From the NCBI GenBank assembly GCA_942493265.1, contig OW818688.1, positions 2,604,001 to 2,668,000 of the forward strand: a stretch of 64,000 nucleotides of DNA, in the 5' to 3' direction. Source of the stretch: UBA12481 sp942493265 (GTDB taxonomy: Bacteria; Bacteroidota; Bacteroidia; Bacteroidales; UBA12481). Below are positions 23,921 to 33,393 of the stretch, piece by piece; positions within the stretch are counted from its first letter, which is position 1, and each line of letters opens with the position of its first letter. A model generated the notes under the pieces. That model was not told the DNA's origin and did not search any database. It saw only the letters and a list, made by a program, of their open reading frames with translations. The position numbers and the translations under genes are program-made.

Positions 23921-25855
23921 TTACCTTCTTCCTGCCTTTTTCAGCCTGATAGATTCCGTTTTGTCGCCGTACTTCAGTTCCAGCATGTATATGCCGTCAG
24001 GATAATTAGAGAGGTCGATCAGGAAATTGCTTTCATGCACTTCGTACCAGTTCATCTCCTGGAGCAGTTTGCCGTCGGCGGTGGTAAGCCTTGATTTAAC
24101 TGTTTGAGGCTCATTGAAGAAGAGCATCAGGGTGGTATTCTGGGTGGGTCGGTGCGGATAAACCAAAACCATGGCATCCTGAAATGGTGTCAGTATTTTC
24201 TTACTGTCAACAGTAAAAGACTGGCGGATTTCATTGCCGAAATCGCTGCTGAAAGTCCTGATGAGCTTCCCGTCGCTCACGAGCTTTATATATCCCATTC
24301 CACCGCGTGCATTCGCCCAGAATTCCAGTCCGTCGCCCTCCTTATCAGTCACGAGCAGTTCATATTGGCCTTCGGGTAACTCAATAGTATCGCGGTATTC
24401 CGTGTTAACATTAAACTCAGCTTCTTTTTTCTGGAACCAGATCTTTCCTGTAGCATCGGTGATTTTCCAGGCCGTTTGGGCAGTATCCTTGTTGGTTTTA
24501 CATACCACGATGAATTTTTCCGGATATACAGGAGGTGCCACCATGATGGAGGTCATTTTGTTGTCACCTGAATATTCGTCGTTCCGGTTGTTTGGCTTGC
24601 TGATGGTTACCAGAAAAAGATCCTGCGATTTTGTGGTTTGCAGGGTACCCGGAAGAGTGATTTCAATGATCTTTCCGAATTCGAGATTACCGGTCCAGGT
24701 GTATGCCAGTGGTTTCTGACCAGCCGGTCCGTATTCAACCTTAAGGGATTTAAGGTTTTCGGTGCCATTATTTTTGATGAGGATACGGGGCTGGTATCCC
24801 ACCGGGTTCATCCTCGAAAAATTCTCGTCGGTGGAGGGTGCAATTATGGCCTCGATAGCCGCGTCGTTCGCCGCACGGGGCTTTTCAAGCATTACCAGGA
24901 AAGATGAAAATACATAGTTGGCCGAGGGTTTGCCTTTTGTCGCCTTATAAGGCTGCATGTCCACATTGATTATGTGGGTGGAGCCGGGTTTCACGAAGAA
25001 ATTAAAGTTTTCGGGGTTCACCATGCATCCCGGGCACCAGTTGGCACGATCGTAAATCCAGGTTCCGGCCTGCGGATAGACCGGGTTGGTGGCGCATTCA
25101 CTCCAGATATCGCGGTGTTCGATAATCTGATCGTCGAAAATAACATCCCTGTATTTTGAACAAAATTCGGCACAATTTTCAGTTTCGTCCATTCCATGGC
25201 CGGTCTGGATGATTCGCAGACGCAGGAGGCCGGTCTTTTCCGATGCAGTTATCTTCCTGGCATCCAGATATTTTTCGATATCATTGGTGGTATCGCCATA
25301 CGGAAAGCTTCCATTCCACATGGGTATCACACTGAGAATGCCGGCAACCGGCGGTCCGCTGATAAAATCAAAATTCACGGTGATTTTCCATCCACAGGTG
25401 GTGTTGGATTCATATCCGGAATGAACATATTCAATGGTGGCCTGATTTCGCAGCATGGAGGCAAATTCACTGATATCTGCCTTAAAGGTGAACGACCATT
25501 TGGTCCCGAAAAACCGTCCATAAGGAGTGATCAGCCTGGCGATCTCATAATTGACGTCCTTGCCGGTAGCAGCATCCGTGGTTTTCAGGTTGATATAATC
25601 GATATAATCCCATTCACCGCATTGCATGCCATCAGGGCACTGAAAAGTCACCAGGAGATTGACTTTTCTGAACCGGGCATCAGGGTTGGGAAAATTCACG
25701 ATTGCCGGGTAACTGTTAACACCTTTTGAAGGATCTGTAACCATTTTAATTTGGTCATGGGATACTATCCGGGTGGTATCCTGGGCATTGAGAGCCCCTG
25801 ATATAAAAATGGTTACCAGTAAAAGTAAAGTGAATGGAGTAAATCTTCTTTTCAT
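23921..25855 (-). CDS. PNGase F-like secreted amidase with type IX sorting domain
   Basis: A 644-residue secreted protein that should remove N-linked glycans from glycoproteins by cleaving the Asn side-chain amide. After a signal peptide, the PNGase F N- and C-domains cover about residues 40-330. CGEWDYIDYIN contains the counterpart of the catalytic Asp60 of PNGase F, and NCAEFCSKYRDV the counterpart of Glu206. Several Cys pairs suggest an oxidised extracellular enzyme. A middle domain of beta structure follows, and the last 70 residues (LSNYPDGIYMLELKYGDK) form a type IX C-terminal sorting domain. Promoter at 25887-25895. Confidence 0.85.
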   Translation of the reverse strand: MKRRFTPFTLLLLVTIFISGALNAQDTTRIVSHDQIKMVTDPSKGVNSYPAIVNFPNPDARFRKVNLLVTFQCPDGMQCGEWDYIDYINLKTTDAATGKDVNYEIARLITPYGRFFGTKWSFTFKADISEFASMLRNQATIEYVHSGYESNTTCGWKITVNFDFISGPPVAGILSVIPMWNGSFPYGDTTNDIEKYLDARKITASEKTGLLRLRIIQTGHGMDETENCAEFCSKYRDVIFDDQIIEHRDIWSECATNPVYPQAGTWIYDRANWCPGCMVNPENFNFFVKPGSTHIINVDMQPYKATKGKPSANYVFSSFLVMLEKPRAANDAAIEAIIAPSTDENFSRMNPVGYQPRILIKNNGTENLKSLKVEYGPAGQKPLAYTWTGNLEFGKIIEITLPGTLQTTKSQDLFLVTISKPNNRNDEYSGDNKMTSIMVAPPVYPEKFIVVCKTNKDTAQTAWKITDATGKIWFQKKEAEFNVNTEYRDTIELPEGQYELLVTDKEGDGLEFWANARGGMGYIKLVSDGKLIRTFSSDFGNEIRQSFTVDSKKILTPFQDAMVLVYPHRPTQNTTLMLFFNEPQTVKSRLTTADGKLLQEMNWYEVHESNFLIDLSNYPDGIYMLELKYGDKTESIRLKKAGRR

Positions 25856-25886
25856 TTTCTTGGGTTTAGCTATGTCGGTATCAGAA

Positions 25887-25895
25887 GCAAATATA
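25887..25895 (-). promoter_or_regulatory. Promoter -7 box of the PNGase F-like gene
   Basis: The minus strand reads TATATTTGC, matching TAnnTTTG, about 32 bases before the start codon. The divergent oxidoreductase at 26000 has only a weaker box (TACCTTGT). Confidence 0.5.
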
Positions 25896-25999
25896 GAAAA
25901 TAGCCTGCGTTCCAGAATTTGCCGTTTATCATTGTCTGCACCCGCAGAAAATTTTACCTTGTGGAACTAAACCAGAACTGTAAAATAAATATTTCTGAG

Positions 26000-27268
26000 A
26001 TGAAAGACAGACAGACATTCGATCGGAGGAAGTTCCTGAAAGCAGGGTTGGCAGGAGCTGCAGCTTTCACGATTGTTCCTCGTCATGTGCTTGGCGGACA
26101 AGGTTATACTGCCCCAAGTGATCAGCTGACCAAAGGAATTATCGGAGTTGGCGGCATGGGCCGCGGACATATTGATTATGAAGGCAGGCTGCTCGCGGTT
26201 TGCGATGTGGACCGCAAACATATGGAAGAGGCCATCAAGCAGGCCGGAACCGGTGTGCAGGGTTATCATGATTTTCGGGAACTGCTGGCCAGGCCCGATA
26301 TCGATGTGGTACATATTGCCACCCCGCCTCACTGGCATGCGCTGATGGCAATTGCCGCTGCCGAAGCCGGTAAGGATATCTGGTGTGAAAAGCCGATGAC
26401 CCGCACGATTGGTGAAGGTATCAAGGTGGTTGAGGCGGTAAATCGCCACGGAAAGATGTTCCGGTTGAATACCTGGTTCCGCTTCAAGGATACATTTTAC
26501 GGTTTGGGCACTGATGTCAAGCCGCTGAAAAAGGTTATCGACAGCGGTATCCTGGGATGGCCATTGAAAGTAACCGTGAGTGGGATCACCGGTTACGACT
26601 GGAAATTCTACTGGAGTGGTAAAACCAACCTCAAGCCGATGCCGGTTCCCGAGGAGCTGGATTATGACATGTGGTTGGGACCGGCCCCTTACAAACCCTA
26701 CAACCCCGAGCGCGTTCATTCAGTTTTCCGCGGATACTGGGATTATGATGGCGGCGGTTTGGGCGATATGGGTCAGCACTACCTGGACCCGGTTCAGTAT
26801 ATGCTGGGCAAGGACGATACCAGTCCGGTTTTGGTGGAAGTTGATGCCCCCGAGCAGCATCCCGATGCCTGCGGCTCCTGGAGAAGAATCGAATACACCT
26901 ATGCTGATGGATGCAAGATCATCCTCGATGGTGAGAACCGCGATAAAAATGCAGCTTATATTGAAGGTCCGCTGGGTAAGATCTATAAAGGATTCAAATC
27001 AGATATTCCTAATTTACAGAGTTTTATAGAAACTTTGCCCGATCCTGAACCACAAATCATGACTTTCAGCGATTCAGTTAAAACACGGACAAAATTTGCA
27101 CTGAACGAAATGAACGGACACCGCTCGGCTACCATCGTCAATATGGGGATCGTTGCCGTCAGACTGGGTCGTTCGCTGAAGTATGACCCTGTTAAGCAGG
27201 TGTTTATTGATGATGAAGGAGCTAACAGGATGATTAATCAACCGATGCGTTCACCCTGGACCCTATAA
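26000..27268 (+). CDS. Tat-exported Gfo/Idh/MocA-family oxidoreductase
   Basis: A 422-residue NAD(P)-dependent dehydrogenase with a twin-arginine signal DRRKFLKAGLAGAAAFTIVP at residues 8-27. The Rossmann motif is GIIGVGGMGRGH, then VHIATPPHWHALMAIAAAE and the catalytic Lys in DIWCEKPMTRT, and a C-terminal GFO_IDH_MocA domain with GGGLGDMGQHYLDP. Such enzymes oxidise sugar hydroxyls, often at C3, with tightly bound cofactor. The 1132-residue DUF1080 protein follows, which suggests oxidation to a 3-keto-glycoside before hydrolysis. The ATG at 26000 is chosen because the Tat signal begins there. Confidence 0.88.
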   Translation: MKDRQTFDRRKFLKAGLAGAAAFTIVPRHVLGGQGYTAPSDQLTKGIIGVGGMGRGHIDYEGRLLAVCDVDRKHMEEAIKQAGTGVQGYHDFRELLARPDIDVVHIATPPHWHALMAIAAAEAGKDIWCEKPMTRTIGEGIKVVEAVNRHGKMFRLNTWFRFKDTFYGLGTDVKPLKKVIDSGILGWPLKVTVSGITGYDWKFYWSGKTNLKPMPVPEELDYDMWLGPAPYKPYNPERVHSVFRGYWDYDGGGLGDMGQHYLDPVQYMLGKDDTSPVLVEVDAPEQHPDACGSWRRIEYTYADGCKIILDGENRDKNAAYIEGPLGKIYKGFKSDIPNLQSFIETLPDPEPQIMTFSDSVKTRTKFALNEMNGHRSATIVNMGIVAVRLGRSLKYDPVKQVFIDDEGANRMINQPMRSPWTL

Positions 27269-27270
27269 TA

Positions 27271-27356
27271 ATATGATAATTTGATAATGTGCTAATATGT
27301 TAATTGAAGAATGCAATTGCGTCACTCGTAACTTGTCACTCGTCACTTGTCTATGG
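27271..27356. repeat. Low-complexity repeats between oxidoreductase and DUF1080 genes
   Basis: Two short tandem types lie here. One is AT-rich with ATATGATAATTTGATAATGT (27272-27291); the other repeats CACTCGTAACTTGTCACTCG-like units (27316-27350). Both look like dispersed intergenic repeats rather than regulatory sites. Confidence 0.55.
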
Positions 27357-27375
27357 CCATTGAAAATAAAATAAA

Positions 27376-30300
27376 ATGAAAACACTTAAGAATATAATTT
27401 TTACCGTATTAGCCTCAGTGCTGATCGGCTTCTCTGCGCATGCGCAGGATGTAAGGCTGCTATCAACCAAGGTGGCTGATATTCTTGCTCAGATGCCGGC
27501 AAAGGATCTGGTTCAGCGCGATAAAGTCGTTCTTACCATGATTGGGCTGGGTGAGCCGGGAATTGCTGAATTCACAAAATTGATTGTTCCAGCCGGTACT
27601 GGTGACGACACCAATGCCCGTTTCGCACTGAACGCCCTGGCTTTGGTGCTGGGCGACGGTAATCACGAGGCCGACCGCAAAATGGTTTCCATGGCCTTTG
27701 TAAAAGCATTGGATAAAGCCGCAGATACTGAAGTTAAATCTTTCTTCCTCTATCATCTGAAGTTTTTTGCGAAAGAGGAGGCTGTTGAATCGGTAAGTAA
27801 GTATTTGTCAGATCCTCAGCTGGTTGAATTTGCAGCTGCCGCACTGGTAAATATGAAGAACCATCCGGCCATGCACGCCTTGAAAATTGCACTTCCTGAA
27901 CTGAAGGGTAAAAACCAGATGGTCGTAGTAAAAGGATTGGGTGATTATGGTGCTTTCTGCGCTGATTCATCCATTCGCTCACTGGCTGCGACCGCCGATC
28001 CGAATCTGAAAAAAGTGGTATTATATGCCCTCTCCCGGATTGGATCGAAAGAGTCGGCTGAAATCATGATGAATGCCGCAAAACAGGTTAAGTTCGCCTA
28101 TGAGCCTACCGAAGCTGCACGGTCATTGGTTATTTATGCCGATAACCTCGCTACAAACGGTGAACCGCAGATGACCAAAAGAATCTGCAATATGCTGGTT
28201 AAGGAATGCAAGGATCCTGCAAATATCTCCAATGGGATGGCTGCAATGGGTGTAATGACCAAAAACTTTGGATTCGAAGCGCTGGATATGCTGATCGCCG
28301 CCGTTGACAGTCCGGATATGAAATATCGTACCGGAGCCCTCAATCATGCCCTCGGAATTAAAGATATCGCCTCAGTCAGAAAATGGATCGAAAAAGCTAA
28401 AGCCGTTCAGCCGGAAGTTGCTGCAGAAATTATCACTATGCTGAGTCAGATTGGTGACCCGATTTCTCTTCCATTTTTCCGTGAATCAGCCCGCTCTGAA
28501 AACCCCGTGCTGAGGACCGCCGCTTTGCAGGCATTGGTTACCATGGAAGGGAAGTCAGTTTTACCGCTGGTTCTCGCAGATCTGAAAAAAGCAAACGGTG
28601 CTGAGCTTGATGCTTGCCAGTCCATGCTGAATACTATCGTTGGAATTAAAGAAATTGAAGCGGTTTCGGCTGCCATCGACGGTGTACCTGCCGGAGCAAA
28701 ACCGGTACTCATCAATCTGATCGGTTCACGCAAGGCCACCGGTCAGTTTGATAAGATTCTGCAACTGACAAAAGATGCTGACCCGGCAGTTTCTGCAGCC
28801 GCCTATAAAGTGCTTCCGATGGTTTCCACCGCATCAGATACCCCGGCATTGATCGGATTACTTGAGACTACAAAAAATCCGGCTGCCATCGCTAATGTCC
28901 AGGATGCTATTGTTGCCACTTCCCTGACCGTGGAGAATCCAACTGTCCGGACTAAAACTCTGATTGAATCCTACCAGACAAAAAAAGCCCTCAAGGAAAA
29001 ATTGCTGGGAGTATTGCCGCGTATTGGCGGAGATGATGCTCTGAAATTGATTGTTAATGAGTTCATTACTCAGAAGGGAACAGCTAAGGACCAGGCGTTT
29101 GCTGCGCTCACCAAATGGAAAGACACCCGCGCCTGCGACCAGCTGTTCGCCATCGCCTCAACAGGTCCGGAAAAGTATAAGGCAGAGGCCTTCTCCGCCT
29201 ATGTCAACAAAATTTCGAAATCCCGGATTAACGCCGACCAGAAATTGCTATTGCTCCGCAAGGTGATGGATCTGGCTAAAACTCCTGATCAGAAGAAACT
29301 GGTCATCCAGGGACTTGAAGGCAACCGCACTTTCCTGACTTTGGTCTATGTAGCCAAATATCTGGATGATAAGGATCTGCAGAATAATGCATCAAGAGTG
29401 GCCATGGGTATTGCCATGCCTCCGTCAGGTACCAAGGAAGGAATGTACGGCGAAACAGTTAAACAGATTCTTACCAAATGTATTGGCGTAATCAGTGGTG
29501 AAGAGAGTGATTATGCAAAGGAAAATATGCGCAACTGGCTGGCTGCCATGCCAAAAGATACAGGATTCGTGCCGATGTTCAATGGCAGGGATCTTACCGG
29601 ATGGCAGGGTTTGGTTGAAAACCCGATTGCACGGGCTAAAATGACCAAAGAGGAACTTGCTGCCAAACAGAAAGCGGTCGATGCAACTATCGGTGAAAGC
29701 TGGACTGTCAGGGACGGTATGATCGTTTTCAACGGCAAGGGGAATAACCTCTGTTCGGTGAAAGATTATGCCGATTTTGAAATGTGGGTCGACTGGCGGA
29801 TTACCAAAGACGGTGATAGTGGAATCTATCTGCGGGGTACTCCCCAAGTGCAGATTTGGGATACCACACGGCACGATGTAGGTGCGCAGGTAGGTTCCGG
29901 TGGTTTGTACAACAATGCCAAGAACCCTTCGAAACCTACCCAGGTAGCTGATAATCTCGTAAATGATTGGAATACTTTCTATATTAAGATGATAGGTGAA
30001 AGAGTAACCGTAATTCTGAACGGCATCAAGGTGGTCGACAATATTCCTCTGGAAAACTACTGGGACCGGTCGATTCCGATTTTTCCGAGAGGAGCTATTG
30101 AACTGCAGGCTCACGGTACCGATCTGGGATTCCGGGATATTTACGTCCGGGAAATTAAAAGCGAAAACTACGGTCTGACCGTTTCTGAACAGGCTGACGG
30201 TTTTACTTCCCTTTTCAACGGCAAAAATCTGGATGGATGGGTTGGCAATAAAACTGATTATAAGGTGGATAATGGGGAGATTCTGGTAGAACCGACCGGT

Positions 30301-30774
30301 GGCGGCGGTTCTGGCAACCTTTACACTGAAAAGGAATACGCTGATTTTGCCTATCGCTTTGAGTTTCAGTTGACCCCGGGTGCCAACAATGGCATCGGAA
30401 TCCGTGCTCCCCTCGAAGGGGATGCTGCATACGTTGGGATGGAAATTCAGGTACTCGACAATACTTCACCTATTTACGCCAATCTGCAGAAGTATCAGTA
30501 TCACGGATCTGTGTACGGGGTTATCCCGGCACGCCGCGAGTTCCTGAAGCCGGTAGGCGAATGGAACGAAGAGGAGATCTGGATTCAGGGTTCACGTATC
30601 AAGATAACCCTGAACGGAACCGTTATCGTGGATGGTGACATTGCCGAAGCCAGCAAGAACGGCACCATCGACCATAACGACCATCCGGGTTTGAAAAACA
30701 CCAAAGGACACATCGGATTTCTGGGACACGGGTCGATCCTGCGTTTCCGGAATATCCGCATCAAAACACTGTAG
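27376..30774 (+). CDS. HEAT-repeat protein with two DUF1080 (3-keto-glycoside hydrolase) domains
   Basis: An 1132-residue exported protein with a signal peptide ending SAHAQD. Residues about 30-690 are helical HEAT/ARM-like repeats. Two DUF1080 (concanavalin-like) domains follow, the first from about 730 (FVPMFNGRDLTGWQG) to 920, the second from about 942 (FTSLFNGKNLDGWVG) to the end. DUF1080 proteins include 3-keto-disaccharide hydrolases that act after a Gfo/Idh/MocA enzyme has oxidised the sugar; that partner is the gene just upstream. The fusion to a long HEAT scaffold is unusual. The stop TAG is part of a palindromic repeat beginning at 30771. Confidence 0.85.
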   Translation: MKTLKNIIFTVLASVLIGFSAHAQDVRLLSTKVADILAQMPAKDLVQRDKVVLTMIGLGEPGIAEFTKLIVPAGTGDDTNARFALNALALVLGDGNHEADRKMVSMAFVKALDKAADTEVKSFFLYHLKFFAKEEAVESVSKYLSDPQLVEFAAAALVNMKNHPAMHALKIALPELKGKNQMVVVKGLGDYGAFCADSSIRSLAATADPNLKKVVLYALSRIGSKESAEIMMNAAKQVKFAYEPTEAARSLVIYADNLATNGEPQMTKRICNMLVKECKDPANISNGMAAMGVMTKNFGFEALDMLIAAVDSPDMKYRTGALNHALGIKDIASVRKWIEKAKAVQPEVAAEIITMLSQIGDPISLPFFRESARSENPVLRTAALQALVTMEGKSVLPLVLADLKKANGAELDACQSMLNTIVGIKEIEAVSAAIDGVPAGAKPVLINLIGSRKATGQFDKILQLTKDADPAVSAAAYKVLPMVSTASDTPALIGLLETTKNPAAIANVQDAIVATSLTVENPTVRTKTLIESYQTKKALKEKLLGVLPRIGGDDALKLIVNEFITQKGTAKDQAFAALTKWKDTRACDQLFAIASTGPEKYKAEAFSAYVNKISKSRINADQKLLLLRKVMDLAKTPDQKKLVIQGLEGNRTFLTLVYVAKYLDDKDLQNNASRVAMGIAMPPSGTKEGMYGETVKQILTKCIGVISGEESDYAKENMRNWLAAMPKDTGFVPMFNGRDLTGWQGLVENPIARAKMTKEELAAKQKAVDATIGESWTVRDGMIVFNGKGNNLCSVKDYADFEMWVDWRITKDGDSGIYLRGTPQVQIWDTTRHDVGAQVGSGGLYNNAKNPSKPTQVADNLVNDWNTFYIKMIGERVTVILNGIKVVDNIPLENYWDRSIPIFPRGAIELQAHGTDLGFRDIYVREIKSENYGLTVSEQADGFTSLFNGKNLDGWVGNKTDYKVDNGEILVEPTGGGGSGNLYTEKEYADFAYRFEFQLTPGANNGIGIRAPLEGDAAYVGMEIQVLDNTSPIYANLQKYQYHGSVYGVIPARREFLKPVGEWNEEEIWIQGSRIKITLNGTVIVDGDIAEASKNGTIDHNDHPGLKNTKGHIGFLGHGSILRFRNIRIKTL

Positions 30775-30793
30775 GGGCGAACTGCGTTCGCCC
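30771..30793 (+). repeat. GTAG-headed palindromic repeat, copy 3, at a stop codon
   Basis: GTAG at 30771-30774 is followed by an inverted repeat GGGCGAAC / GTTCGCCC. The TAG of the GTAG head is the stop codon of the DUF1080 gene. Confidence 0.75.
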
Positions 30794-30858
30794 ATTCTTA
30801 AGGTGAGTACCCAAGTGTCCTCCCCTTCGATGTCCCCCGTATTAGCAATAAATTGATT

Positions 30859-31839
30859 ATGAAAGTATGTATCGGTTTATTTCTCCTCGGGGGACTTTTG
30901 TTTTCCGGCTGCCAGGAGGATCCTGTCATTCAGATGGATGGATTCCAATCGAAACCCGCCATCTACTGTATAATTAATTCCAGGGATTCTATCCATATTA
31001 TCCGTCTGGAACGGTTCTATTCAGGAATGTCCGATCCCTCTGAAACCGCCCGTATACCGGATTCCATCTATTTCAATTCATCGAACCTCAAAGTTACCTT
31101 GCGCAGACCAAATGGTGCGAGAGAGGAGATCCCCGTTGAGCAGCTGATGATGCCGGAGAAGGAGCCGGGAATATTTGATCCGGATCCGTATGTGGGGTTC
31201 TGGTTTTATAAGCAGATGGTATCAGGATATCCTGGCAGGAGCAGGTATGATTCTATTTTCATTCAGGTTGACATTCCAGGTCTTCCGCAGGCCCGATGCT
31301 CAACATCCATCGTCAGTCCGCCAATCATCTGGTCGCCCGTTCGGGCCCAGATGTATATCTATGTGTATCCTGATAATCCCATGCGGGTGCTGTGGGAAGG
31401 GGGAGCCTGGAATGAGATTGATGTCAGCTTTCAGGTTATGGAGCAGTATCAGGATTCTACGGTGACCCGTTCATTCACGCTTCAAAAAACGAATGACGTT
31501 CACATCAATGAACAATATTACGAGATCAAGACCCCCTATGAATTGGTTTCCCAAATTTTGCAGCAAAACCTTAAGGTAGATAACCGGGTGATCCGAAGGT
31601 ATTTCGGAGCATTCCGCATTGAAATTCATACGGGTAATGAGGATTTCAACAAATGTTTGAAGTTCATGGATGGGATCAATGATTTTAATTATAATCCATA
31701 CTTTAATATAGTCAACGGCATCGGCCTCCTTTCCAGCCGGTCAACAACAATAAAAACAGCCGTATACCTTGATCAGGTTTCGCGGTTGAATTTTGCCGCA
31801 GATCCGGATCTGCTGAAGTTTAAGTTCATTGAGTATTGA
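30859..31839 (+). CDS. DUF4249-family lipoprotein, tandem copy A
   Basis: A 326-residue lipoprotein with the lipobox LLFSGCQED near residue 18 and the DUF4249 features AIYCIINSRDSIHIIRLERF, RIPDSIYFNSSNLKVTL, WNEIDVSFQVM and the C-terminal VNGIGLLSSRS. It is closely similar along its length to the next gene, with shared RIPDSIYF, FNYNP and VNGIG stretches, so the two are a tandem duplication. The ATG at 30859 is preferred over a TTG two codons earlier. Confidence 0.82.
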   Translation: MKVCIGLFLLGGLLFSGCQEDPVIQMDGFQSKPAIYCIINSRDSIHIIRLERFYSGMSDPSETARIPDSIYFNSSNLKVTLRRPNGAREEIPVEQLMMPEKEPGIFDPDPYVGFWFYKQMVSGYPGRSRYDSIFIQVDIPGLPQARCSTSIVSPPIIWSPVRAQMYIYVYPDNPMRVLWEGGAWNEIDVSFQVMEQYQDSTVTRSFTLQKTNDVHINEQYYEIKTPYELVSQILQQNLKVDNRVIRRYFGAFRIEIHTGNEDFNKCLKFMDGINDFNYNPYFNIVNGIGLLSSRSTTIKTAVYLDQVSRLNFAADPDLLKFKFIEY

Positions 31840-31889
31840 GGACGTTAAACGGAACTAATCGTGAAACGGAACAAGGCGTGAAGCGGAAG

Positions 31890-32876
31890 ATGAGAAACTA
31901 TATCAAATATCTGTTGATTGGTGGGATTTGTCTGACTGGTTGCGAGGAGGATCCTGAAATTCAGGAAAAGGGATTCCAGACCAAACCTATTGTATATAGT
32001 GTTATAGAATCCTTTGATACCGTACATTATATTAAAATCGGAAGATTCTTTTCCGGTATTTCCGATCCTGCAATTACTGCCAGAATCCCGGATTCCATCT
32101 ATTTCGATACTGCAAATGTGAAGGTGACTTTATTTCCCATGCACGGGGCGGGAGTTAAAGTTCCTGTTGAAAGGATCGTAATTCCCGACAAGGTTGAGGG
32201 GATTTTTGATTCGGATCCTTATGAAATCTATCGATTTAAGAAAAAGTTGGTGCTTGGAGATTATCCTTATCACTATCTTCCTTTTGAGGAGATAACCGTG
32301 GAGGTGGATATTCCGGGTTTACCGGTGGCAAAGGGTATTACTTCCATTGTATTTCCACCCAAAATCTGGTCCCCATTGCAAGCTCAGGAGTATATCTATA
32401 TTTTCCCGGATAATCCACTGAGGATTCTTTGGTCGGGTGGTGAATGGAACGAAATTGATGTGAGCTTCAAGGTCGTTGAAGAGTATCCGGATACAACAAT
32501 AGTCAGGGATTTCGCTTACCAGAAATCAAACGACATTAACATTAACGGACAGTATTACGAAATAAAAATCCCGTATGAGCTGATTGTGGAAACTCTGGAA
32601 AAGAACCTGAAGGTAAGGTCAGATTTGTACCGCCGTTATTTTGGCTACTTCAGGATTGAGGTTCTTACCGGGAATGCTGATTTCAGCAATTATAAAAAAT
32701 ATGTTTACGGGATCAATGATTTTAACTATAATCCATTTAATAATGTTGTGAATGGAATCGGAATGCTCTCGGGCAGATCCGTAACCATTAAGGATTCATT
32801 GACCCTGGACTATTTTTCGCGAATGAATTTAGCGGCAGAACCAAGGCTTAAAAAGTTTAGATTTATCGAATATTAA
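31890..32876 (+). CDS. DUF4249-family lipoprotein, tandem copy B
   Basis: A 328-residue paralogue of the preceding gene. The signal is IKYLLIGGICLTGCEEDPEIQ-like with the lipobox LTGC; the body has PIVYSVIESFDTVHYIKIGR, ARIPDSIYF, GEWNEIDVSFKVV, INDFNYNPFNNVVNGIGML and a final FRFIEY, nearly identical to the end of copy A. The ATG at 31890 begins the signal peptide; an upstream start at 31836 would overlap copy A and add an uncharacteristic basic stretch. The function of DUF4249 is unknown. No SusC/TonB receptor is adjacent. Confidence 0.82.
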   Translation: MRNYIKYLLIGGICLTGCEEDPEIQEKGFQTKPIVYSVIESFDTVHYIKIGRFFSGISDPAITARIPDSIYFDTANVKVTLFPMHGAGVKVPVERIVIPDKVEGIFDSDPYEIYRFKKKLVLGDYPYHYLPFEEITVEVDIPGLPVAKGITSIVFPPKIWSPLQAQEYIYIFPDNPLRILWSGGEWNEIDVSFKVVEEYPDTTIVRDFAYQKSNDININGQYYEIKIPYELIVETLEKNLKVRSDLYRRYFGYFRIEVLTGNADFSNYKKYVYGINDFNYNPFNNVVNGIGMLSGRSVTIKDSLTLDYFSRMNLAAEPRLKKFRFIEY

Positions 32877-32877
32877 A

Positions 32878-33393
32878 ATGGACGCTATGAGCTCGGTTAA
32901 AAGGAGACCATTTCCAGTGTATGTGCTGGTTGTTTTGCTGTTCCTGCAGGCAGCGGGAGCACTCTACGGGGGATTCTGCCTGGTGTTTGATCCCACCGGA
33001 GACTTGTTGAAAATGGGAGAAGATGTGCTGAGAAACACCCCTTTCGGCAGTTTTCTCATTCCCGGATTGATTCTTGGATTATTGCTCGGACTGATTCCTC
33101 TTCTTCTGATCTATCCAATACTGGTGAAGCCTTCCTGGAAATGGGCAAAAGCACTGAATATTTATAAACATCAATACTGGGCCTGGACATACAGCCTGTT
33201 TACCGGAATCATAATAATTGTCTGGATTGATGTTCAGATCTGGATGATCGGGTACAGTCAGCTGATTCAATCCATCATTGCAGCCCTCGGGATTCTTATC
33301 GTAATTTTCACACTTTGGCCTTCCGTAATGAAACATTTCCGAAGGAGCAGGAGTAAGACTACCCGTGAGCATGAACCGACAGAGGATGATTGA
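32878..33393 (+). CDS. Small integral membrane protein of unknown function
   Basis: A 171-residue protein with about four hydrophobic helices (VYVLVVLLFLQAAGALYGG; FLIPGLILGLLLGLIPLLL; WAWTYSLFTGIIIIVWIDV; IIAALGILIVIFTLW) and a basic-acidic C-terminal tail. I do not recognise the family. It starts one base after the DUF4249 gene and its end overlaps the next gene by 23 bases, so it is in an operon with both. Confidence 0.7.
   Translation: MDAMSSVKRRPFPVYVLVVLLFLQAAGALYGGFCLVFDPTGDLLKMGEDVLRNTPFGSFLIPGLILGLLLGLIPLLLIYPILVKPSWKWAKALNIYKHQYWAWTYSLFTGIIIIVWIDVQIWMIGYSQLIQSIIAALGILIVIFTLWPSVMKHFRRSRSKTTREHEPTEDD

Noticed and set aside
25967..26719. A 250-codon minus-strand frame opposite the Gfo/Idh/MocA oxidoreductase.
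   Set aside because: It is the mirror of a strongly conserved plus-strand gene, has no recognisable domain and no promoter.
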